NCBI RefSeq assembly: GCF_017377655.1
Contig: NZ_JAFREL010000106.1
Span: 1 to 7,760 of the forward strand
DNA length: 7,760 bases
DNA from: Candidatus Enterococcus ferrettii
Lineage (GTDB): Bacteria; Bacillota; Bacilli; Lactobacillales; Enterococcaceae
Direction: 5' to 3'
The position numbers and the translations under genes were made by a program. Numbering within the stretch: the stretch's first letter is position 1; every line of letters starts with the position of its first letter. The notes under the pieces were generated by a model that saw only the letters and a list, made by a program, of their open reading frames with translations, had not been told where the DNA came from and searched no databases. Below, piece by piece: positions 1-4,527 of this stretch.

Positions 1-714
1 ATTAAAGTTGTCATGCGATTATTGAGCAGTATGCTAAATCAAGCATTTAAACAAGGATTAATCACTAAGAATCCTTGTTTGACTATTCAATTGCCAAAGG
101 AAGGAAGGAACAAAGTAGGTGCCTTATCACAGAAGCAACAGGCTCTCCTAGAAAAAAATGTTGAGTTGGATTCAAATAACAACAGTAGAGCGGTTATTTT
201 GGCATTGCACACAGGATTGAGAATTGGAGAGATTGCTGCTCTAAAATGGGCGGACATTGATTTTGAGGATTCTCTAATTCATGTGAAATCTACTTTTCAA
301 CGAATTATGGTGCCTAATACGAACCATACGAAGCTGCACTATGGGACCGTGAAAAGTATTGCTTCCCAACGGATTATTCCGTTATCCAATAAGGTTAAGA
401 AATTGTTGCTGAGACTAAAAAAACAAACAACTAGTGACTATGTATTCTCAGTAAATAATAAGCCTTGTGAACCAAGAGTACTTACCTATCATTTTCAACG
501 GATGAAAGAAAAGTCTAATCTGTTAGACATTCATTTTCATCAACTGAGACATACCTTTGCGACACGTTGCTTAGAAGCAAAAGCAGATATCGCTTCTTTA
601 AGCTCCTTATTAGGTCATTCGTCTACACAAATGACTTTAGATATTTATGCAGATTCGATGTTGGAGCAACGTGTCTGGATTATCTCATCGATGGAAAACT
701 TAATAAAAGCCTAG
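1..714 (+). CDS. Tyrosine site-specific recombinase (integrase), 5'-truncated by the window edge
   Basis: This is the C-terminal part of a phage/ICE-type tyrosine recombinase, an enzyme that integrates or excises a mobile element by breaking and rejoining DNA through a phosphotyrosine. The frame is open from base 1, so the true start lies upstream; the ATG at 13 is internal. The first ~35 codons look like the last helices of the SAM-like core-binding domain (LNQAFKQGLITKNP). The catalytic domain follows with a full R-K-H-R-H-Y set: Arg at 220-222 in HTGLRIGE, Lys at 352-354 in the beta-hairpin, His 538-540 and Arg 547-549 in HFHQLRHT, His 616-618 in LLGHSS, and the nucleophile Tyr 646-648 in DIYAD. 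It therefore looks active, not decayed. About 237 codons are visible, where full-length relatives usually have 350-400. It lies at the left of a surface-protein cluster, suggesting mobility, but which element it moves cannot be told from this window. Confidence 0.93.
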   Translation: MKVVMRLLSSMLNQAFKQGLITKNPCLTIQLPKEGRNKVGALSQKQQALLEKNVELDSNNNSRAVILALHTGLRIGEIAALKWADIDFEDSLIHVKSTFQRIMVPNTNHTKLHYGTVKSIASQRIIPLSNKVKKLLLRLKKQTTSDYVFSVNNKPCEPRVLTYHFQRMKEKSNLLDIHFHQLRHTFATRCLEAKADIASLSSLLGHSSTQMTLDIYADSMLEQRVWIISSMENLIKA

Positions 715-730
715 TGCATCGCTGAAGAGA

Positions 731-783
731 TTAAAAAAAAAAAGTAAATATTTTTATAGGGTGGCTTTTTTTCTTTTTTTTAA
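731..783 (+). terminator. Possible weak terminator after the integrase (A-tract/T-tract pair)
   Basis: TTAAAAAAAA at 731-740 can pair with TTTTTTTTAA at 774-783, and the segment is followed or overlapped by long T runs (766-772 and 774-781). It starts 17 bases after the integrase stop. The stem is entirely A-T and the loop is 33 bases, so this is much weaker than a typical intrinsic terminator. It could equally be just AT-rich, bent DNA of the kind near integration sites. Confidence 0.25.
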
Positions 784-800
784 AGAAAGCGCTATCTTTT

Positions 801-1023
801 TTAGCTGCTTAAAGAGACTTTTTTTGAGGACAAGGATAATAGATTAAGGGAGTAATAGGACTAATAGCTGTTATTTATTTATCTATTAAATCAAGAGCAT
901 TACCCGTCAGTATTTCTGGTCACAATGAAAAATGTTGATATGACAAGGATTTTGATCGGATTCTTGTTTTTCGCAGAAACAAGTAGAGGATGTCTCTGAT
1001 AGATGTAATCGATTAGCTGCTTA
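801..1023 (+). repeat. 11-bp direct repeat TTAGCTGCTTA (801-811, 1013-1023)
   Basis: Two identical copies of TTAGCTGCTTA lie 212 bases apart in the gap before the regulator. The first nine bases occur a third time at 2126-2134, upstream of the pilin. The function is unknown; regulator operators or recombinase sites are both possible, and chance is not excluded. Confidence 0.4.
963..983 (+). repeat. Small inverted repeat, CTTGTTT / AAACAAG
   Basis: Perfect 7-bp arms (963-969 and 977-983) flank a 7-base loop TTCGCAG. No T-run follows, so it does not look like an intrinsic terminator. It could be a protein-binding dyad or chance. Confidence 0.35.
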
Positions 1024-1091
1024 TCAAGCTTAATACTGCATCTTATCGAAATGCCTTTTTTAATAAACCGTTAGAAAAAAAGGTTGCGCCG

Positions 1092-1110
1092 CCTAAAAAA
1101 AATTTTTAGG
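1092..1110 (+). repeat. A/T-rich palindrome, CCTAAAAA-AAA-TTTTTAGG
   Basis: Perfect 8-bp arms surround a 3-base centre, about 165 bases before the regulator. It lacks a GC-rich stem and a following T-run. Two other stem-loops in the window, at 4094-4135 and 4490-4508, also carry arms built on CCTAAA/TTTAGG. Confidence 0.45.
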
Positions 1111-1238
1111 GAAAGAGGCACCCTCCTAGATAGACACACCGTTAGTCAACAGAAAAAGAAAAACAAGATGACCATCGATATGGAGGTGAAAGGAAAAGCT
1201 CCAGAAAGTACACCTACAGTTTCATAACAGAATATTTC

Positions 1239-1261
1239 GATTCTTTATAAACAATTGAATC
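1239..1261 (+). promoter_or_regulatory. Candidate control element before the regulator: TTTATAAACAA inside a GATTC/GAATC dyad
   Basis: GATTC at 1239-1243 and GAATC at 1257-1261 form an inverted repeat around TTTATAAACAA (1244-1254). The same 11-mer occurs at 2173-2183 before the pilin gene. TATAAA at 1246-1251 could also be a -10 box, but there is no good -35 and the leader would be very short. The identity between two gene fronts suggests a shared binding site or shared promoter element; this is inference. Confidence 0.3.
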
Positions 1262-1265
1262 TTTT

Positions 1266-1273
1266 GAAGGAGG
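1266..1273 (+). promoter_or_regulatory. Shine-Dalgarno GAAGGAGG directly abutting the GTG start of the regulator
   Basis: GAAGGAGG is a near-perfect ribosome site, but it ends immediately before GTG 1274, with no spacer. An in-frame TGA at 1265-1267 rules out any earlier start. With a normal spacer of about nine bases the start would fall at ATA 1283-1285, so initiation here is either poor or uses a rare codon. Confidence 0.7.
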
Positions 1274-2023
1274 GTGATAGATATATATCAGATTTTAGTC
1301 TTAACTGAAAATATTCTGGCAACTAAGAGTTTACAGAACAAGTTGCAATCATTAAACAATGAAGTCTGGTGTTCCTCGCAATTATTAGGTCAGCTGCAAA
1401 GAGAAAATATAGTCAGTTTGATTTGCCAACAATTTCAGGTAGTCATATTTAGCAACACAATTGGTGATAAGCAAACGCAACTATTACTAGAGATCTTCTC
1501 CGATCATTCGCTCGTTTTATTACGAGAAACAGACACTGAATTGGAAGAAGAAGAAAAGCTTTACTGGCTAGAACAAGGAATACATGACTGGATAGACCCT
1601 GAAGCATTAGCTTCGGAAATTCGAGAAAAAATGTTTCGAGCATACACAAATATTGAAAATGAAGATAGCTTGAAGAGTACGAAATTCTTTTCTTTTGAGT
1701 TTTTTGAGGATGAATTGGAAACCTACCACATCCGTTTGTCTAAGAAAGAAAAAGAAGTACTACATACATTAGTTCAAGCGAAAGGGAATATTGTCAGTCG
1801 TCAAGAATTATGCGAACAACTTTGGACAGACGGAGAGACATTTTCAAATATGAGTCAACTTTCCTGTATTATCAAACGAATTAAACAAAAATTCAAGGCT
1901 AAAGGTATTGAAAACTTATTAATTTCTACTTGTTGGGGTAAAGGATACCAATTAGAAATGATTGGACGAGAGTTGAGGGGAAAGCAGCAAGCTTTAGGAA
2001 ATAACACAGCCTTCATGCATTGA
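1274..2023 (+). CDS. Atypical OmpR/PhoB-type transcriptional regulator with degenerate receiver domain
   Basis: This is a predicted cytoplasmic DNA-binding regulator of 249 codons, about the usual size of an OmpR-family response regulator. Residues ~5-123 have the alternating beta/alpha look of a receiver domain (YQILVLTEN at the front, QVVIFSNT as the third strand, GIHDWIDPE near the fifth). The phospho-acceptor Asp position is Ser60 or Asn61, the N-terminal acidic pair is absent, and the conserved Lys before Pro near residue 108 is Asp. Phosphorylation by a histidine kinase is therefore unlikely, and no kinase gene lies nearby. Residues ~139-230 are a winged helix: LSKKEKEVLHTL, a VSRQELCEQLW helix, a basic recognition helix around 194-209, and the wing ISTCWGKGYQLE. 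The start is taken as GTG 1274 because a stop lies just upstream, although the ribosome-site spacing fits ATA 1283 better. Its place directly before the pilin suggests control of the surface genes; the target is inferred, not shown. Confidence 0.85.
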   Translation: MIDIYQILVLTENILATKSLQNKLQSLNNEVWCSSQLLGQLQRENIVSLICQQFQVVIFSNTIGDKQTQLLLEIFSDHSLVLLRETDTELEEEEKLYWLEQGIHDWIDPEALASEIREKMFRAYTNIENEDSLKSTKFFSFEFFEDELETYHIRLSKKEKEVLHTLVQAKGNIVSRQELCEQLWTDGETFSNMSQLSCIIKRIKQKFKAKGIENLLISTCWGKGYQLEMIGRELRGKQQALGNNTAFMH

Positions 2024-2032
2024 AGGTTTGTG
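2005..2032 (+). terminator. Hairpin overlapping the regulator stop codon, possible weak terminator
   Basis: CCTTCA (2010-2015) and TGAAGG (2021-2026) form perfect arms around TGCAT. The stem can extend outward to CACA/TTGTG with one bulge, reaching 2005 and 2032. The TGA stop (2021-2023) sits in the right arm. No real T-tract follows, so termination would be inefficient; mRNA stabilisation is another possibility. Confidence 0.4.
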
Positions 2033-2125
2033 AGATTGTTGGCTGAAGTTCATGTTTAAAAAGTGTTGCCATTTCCAAAGAGGCATTCTTATGGATAAAC
2101 GGGTTATACCAGACATTACAAAGAA

Positions 2126-2183
2126 TTAGCTGCTGGTCCAAAAGCTATTTAAAGGTTTATATAAAATCGGTATTTATAAACAA
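2126..2183 (+). promoter_or_regulatory. Candidate promoter/operator region of the pilin gene
   Basis: Three signals cluster 60-120 bases before the pilin start. TTAGCTGCT at 2126-2134 matches repeats upstream of the regulator. GTTTATA (2155-2161) and TATAAAC (2175-2181) form a 7-bp inverted repeat with a 13-base spacer, giving half-sites about two helical turns apart. TTTATAAACAA at 2173-2183 matches 1244-1254 before the regulator. TATAAA at 2160-2165 or 2175-2180 could serve as a -10 box, and neither has a good -35, as expected for an activator-dependent promoter. Functional assignment is inference. Confidence 0.35.
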
Positions 2184-2230
2184 CGTACATCAAGAAATAA
2201 CAGTAGGTTGTATTATCAATATAAAAAACA

Positions 2231-2237
2231 AAAGGGG
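2231..2237 (+). promoter_or_regulatory. Shine-Dalgarno AAAGGGG that selects the second ATG of the pilin
   Basis: AAAGGGG ends one base before ATG 2239 but seven bases before ATG 2245. The second spacing is normal, so translation probably starts at 2245 and the first ATG is not used. Confidence 0.65.
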
Positions 2238-2244
2238 TATGAAG

Positions 2245-4038
2245 ATGAATAGAAAGATTCGTTTCACAAAGAAATTAGTAGTGACAACAGCTGCACTGGT
2301 GATGTTAGGTGGTGGATTACCTATAGGATTGGGTGCAAGTGCTTATGCAGAACAAACCATTAGTAGTAATGCCAGTTCAGATACGACAACAGATCGGACA
2401 GTTACCGTTTGGAAGTATGAAATCAAAAGTACTTCTGAATTAGGTGGGCGAGGAGATGGAGAAACCTTAGATCCTAGTTCAGCGCCTGATTTGGCTGGAA
2501 AGAAAGTCATGAAGGATGTCAACTTTGAATTGATTCGTGTGATACCTAAAGATGGCGTGTCATTAACAGATCCGTTAAAACAAAAAGAGGGAACCGATTA
2601 TACAGTTGATTCAAGTTTCACGAAAATGACAGGTAAGACAGGTGCCGATGGTAGTTTAACTTTTAATGTAAGCAAAGACTTAACTAATAAAAAAGAGGCA
2701 GATGGCATTTATCTGGTACGAGAAGTGAAAGATTCTAGCGGTAAATATAGCTACACAGATACAGAAGGCAAAACTGGTGAAGTAGCGAAACCGATGGATC
2801 CATTTTTCGTGTGGTTACCACAAACAAAACGAGATGATACAAGCAAACTTATCTACGACGTGAATGTCTATCCAAAAAATATTGTGACAGACGCTGAATT
2901 AGATAAGACCATTGAAGAAGGGCAAGGGTACTCGATTAAAGCTGGAAACAACTTTCAATGGGAAGCAACAACTAAGCTTCCAGACGGTTTATATTTTAAA
3001 GCAGATAAAGAAATGATTATTACGGATGTGTATGATCCAACTTCAGGAACGACTGCAGATAAACCAGTAGCTGCAGGAGATGAAGTATATGCCAACTACG
3101 TTACCGTAACCGATGATTTAAACACTGCCTTATTACTAGATGATATCGAAGTACAATCTTCTACCGATGGTTCTTCATGGACCACGTTAACAAATGATAA
3201 ACAGTATACAGTCACTCTAAATGGTACAAAAGTGGCAGCTGGAAATCCTGTGACCAACACAACGGCAGGAGACGCTAAAAAGGTAGTTGTAGATTTAACA
3301 CAAGCAGGAATGAAAGAATTAACAGAGAAGAAAATGCCTTATTTACGAGTAGTTTATAAGACCCACGTAAATAAAGACTTTAACGGAACAATTTCAAATA
3401 AATACAATTTGAATTATTTAATACCTGGACAAAAACCAGTGGAAAAAGAAAGTAATGAACCAGAATCTTATAATGGTGGATTCAAGATTAATAAAACAGC
3501 AGAATCGAAAGATACAAAATTAGAAGGCGCTGAATTTTATATTGCAGATAGTGAAGCGAATGCGAATGCGAAGAAGTATTTAGCTTCCGATGGTAAATCT
3601 TACACATTAAAAGATGATGGATCTTCAGATCCTGTTTTGCCTAGTGGTGTTACTTATCTTACTTCAACTTCTAATGCCAGTGGTGTAGCACAATTTGACG
3701 GATTAGCTCTTAATTGGTTTACAGATTCCAATGGTGACGGCAAACAAGATCCGAGTATCACTAGTGAAGCCACTTGGACAAAAGACAAAATTCAAAAAGA
3801 TTACTGGATCGTGGAAACAAAAGCACCATCTGGATATGAATTATTGAAAAAACCAGTACAAGTCACAGTTAAATTAGATACAGATACGAATCTTGTCGTA
3901 GATGTAGAAAATAAAAAGAAAAGTGATTTACCATTTACTGGGGGTGCGGGAATGACTTTACTAATTGTGATCGCCCTGGGAGCAATTACAATAGGTACTG
4001 CAGCAGTAGTGATTGAGAAAAAACGCCGCGCTGCATAA
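2245..4038 (+). CDS. LPXTG-anchored major (backbone-type) pilin with isopeptide domains
   Basis: This secreted structural protein of 597 residues would be linked into pili or to peptidoglycan by sortase. Residues 1-35 are a signal peptide (basic start, hydrophobic core, cleavage after AYA). Residues ~45-205 form the N-terminal pilin domain with an E-box-like YLVRE (Glu160), ending in pilin motif VYPKN (208-212), whose Lys211 is the expected sortase cross-link residue. Residues ~213-410 match the fimbrial isopeptide-forming D2 type. A CnaB/SpaA-like domain follows: probable isopeptide Lys417 in FKINKT, E-box YWIVETKAPSGY with Glu524, and Asn556 in VENKK. The sorting signal is LPFTG (562-566), a membrane helix and the basic tail EKKRR. 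There is no cysteine, as is common for Gram-positive pilins. ATG 2245 is preferred over 2239 (599 residues) by ribosome-site spacing. It stands alone: 200 or more bases before it, a stem-loop after it, and no sortase nearby. An RGD triplet lies at 69-71. Confidence 0.95.
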   Translation: MNRKIRFTKKLVVTTAALVMLGGGLPIGLGASAYAEQTISSNASSDTTTDRTVTVWKYEIKSTSELGGRGDGETLDPSSAPDLAGKKVMKDVNFELIRVIPKDGVSLTDPLKQKEGTDYTVDSSFTKMTGKTGADGSLTFNVSKDLTNKKEADGIYLVREVKDSSGKYSYTDTEGKTGEVAKPMDPFFVWLPQTKRDDTSKLIYDVNVYPKNIVTDAELDKTIEEGQGYSIKAGNNFQWEATTKLPDGLYFKADKEMIITDVYDPTSGTTADKPVAAGDEVYANYVTVTDDLNTALLLDDIEVQSSTDGSSWTTLTNDKQYTVTLNGTKVAAGNPVTNTTAGDAKKVVVDLTQAGMKELTEKKMPYLRVVYKTHVNKDFNGTISNKYNLNYLIPGQKPVEKESNEPESYNGGFKINKTAESKDTKLEGAEFYIADSEANANAKKYLASDGKSYTLKDDGSSDPVLPSGVTYLTSTSNASGVAQFDGLALNWFTDSNGDGKQDPSITSEATWTKDKIQKDYWIVETKAPSGYELLKKPVQVTVKLDTDTNLVVDVENKKKSDLPFTGGAGMTLLIVIALGAITIGTAAVVIEKKRRAA

Positions 4039-4093
4039 TTGAAAAACTGAAAGGAAAAGTAAAAAGAATATTTTTCTTATTCCTAAATCATAC

Positions 4094-4135
4094 CTTTTAG
4101 GGATAGTGAGTAAGTATATTCACTATCCCTAAAAG
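4094..4135 (+). terminator. Strong 16-bp stem-loop after the pilin gene, likely transcription terminator
   Basis: The arms at 4094-4109 and 4120-4135 are perfect 16-bp complements (starting CTTTTAGGG and ending CCCTAAAAG) around a 10-base loop. It begins 56 bases after the pilin stop. Only a short T-run follows (TTTGTG), so efficiency is uncertain, but the long perfect stem makes this the most convincing terminator or mRNA-stabilising structure in the window. Confidence 0.75.
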
Positions 4136-4324
4136 TTTGTGTCACTAAAACTATGAAAGATACTATACAAAGTTAAACAGTACTATAAACAGCTCAATCA
4201 ACTATATTATCCTTCTTAAACAAATAGTTCGTGAGTAATATTTTCGCCAGCAAGTAACAAAAAAAATTGTATTGATTCAGTCACGATATCTATTAAGTTA
4301 GTCAACAAACGATCGTAAATAATT

Positions 4325-4348
4325 AATGAAAATATTCGTCTTTTCATT
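4325..4348 (+). repeat. Inverted repeat AATGAAAA-N8-TTTTCATT
   Basis: Perfect 8-bp arms at 4325-4332 and 4341-4348 flank TATTCGTC. It lies about 180 bases before the adhesin start, where an operator could be expected, but no known binding consensus was recognised. Confidence 0.4.
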
Positions 4349-4379
4349 TTGGATCATCTAACACTAGAGAACCAATGAA

Positions 4380-4399
4380 TGACGAGGCGTCACTATAAA
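4380..4399 (+). promoter_or_regulatory. Operator-like dyad TGACG-AGG-CGTCA next to a possible -10 box
   Basis: TGACG (4380-4384) and CGTCA (4388-4392) are perfect arms around AGG, more GC-rich than their surroundings. TATAAA begins two bases later at 4394. A protein bound here could control a promoter for the adhesin. There is no recognisable -35 at the right distance, so the promoter is tentative. Confidence 0.3.
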
Positions 4400-4489
4400 A
4401 AAGGGTATGTAATTAGTGGCTTATTTATTGAAATCTCTCAAACCTCTATAGAAAGAATGGTTGTCATAGTGGTTAAGGAAATAATGTTA

Positions 4490-4508
4490 CCTAAAGTTTC
4501 TCTTTAGG
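4490..4508 (+). promoter_or_regulatory. 5'-leader hairpin CCTAAAG-TTTCT-CTTTAGG before the adhesin ribosome site
   Basis: Perfect 7-bp arms at 4490-4496 and 4502-4508 enclose a 5-base loop. The hairpin ends 19 bases before the ATG and 5 bases before the ribosome site, so it would fold in the mRNA leader without covering it. It may protect the 5' end or bind a regulator; it is not a terminator since no T-run follows. Confidence 0.4.
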
Positions 4509-4513
4509 AAGGA

Positions 4514-4520
4514 AGAAAGG
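4514..4520 (+). promoter_or_regulatory. Ribosome-binding site AGAAAGG of the adhesin
   Basis: A long purine run (4506-4520) ends in AAAGG, seven bases before ATG 4528, which sets the start. A second ATG follows at once at 4531, and either could be used. Confidence 0.6.
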
Positions 4521-4527
4521 TAGGAAA

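Larger units (their letters stand above)
715..1273 (+). other. Long intergenic region between integrase and regulator, no convincing gene
   Basis: There is no supported gene in these 559 bases. Stops occur often in all forward frames, and the longest readable stretches (for example codons ending at the TAA at about 1226) lack a start with a usable ribosome site. The region holds homopolymer A and T tracts (731-783), a hairpin at 963-983, an A/T-rich palindrome at 1092-1110, an 11-bp direct repeat TTAGCTGCTTA (801-811 and 1013-1023), and a strong but unused Shine-Dalgarno sequence at 1182-1189. It may combine the integrase 3' flank, decayed coding DNA and the control region of the downstream regulator. 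No promoter with both good -35 and -10 boxes was found. Confidence 0.6.
4039..4527 (+). other. Intergenic region between pilin and large adhesin, hairpin-rich, no gene
   Basis: I see no gene in these 489 bases. In order they hold the terminator-like stem-loop (4094-4135), a short direct repeat TAAACAG at 4174-4180 and 4186-4192, GTTAGTCAACA at 4297-4307 (also at 1141-1151), inverted repeats at 4325-4348 and 4380-4392, and a leader hairpin at 4490-4508 just before the adhesin ribosome site. TATAAA at 4394-4399 is the best -10 match but lacks a matching -35; TTGTCA at 4461-4466 lacks a matching -10. The length and content suggest the adhesin has its own promoter. Confidence 0.6.

Noticed and set aside
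925..999. 24-codon frame with a hydrophobic centre (MKNVDMTRILIG...), a possible small peptide
   Set aside because: There is no Shine-Dalgarno sequence before the ATG and no similarity I can recognise, and frames of this length are expected by chance.
1449..1649. 66-codon open frame on the minus strand
   Set aside because: It lies wholly inside the regulator gene on the opposite strand, has no domain signature, and is a typical by-product of an AT-rich coding strand.
715..2244. Promoter inversion (phase variation) driven by the nearby tyrosine recombinase
   Set aside because: No long inverted repeats flank the regulator or pilin promoter regions within the window; the dyads found are only 5-8 bp per arm with short spacers.
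4174..4192. TAAACAG repeat as a possible CRISPR or iteron array
   Set aside because: There are only two 7-bp copies, with no further repeats, spacers or replication gene.
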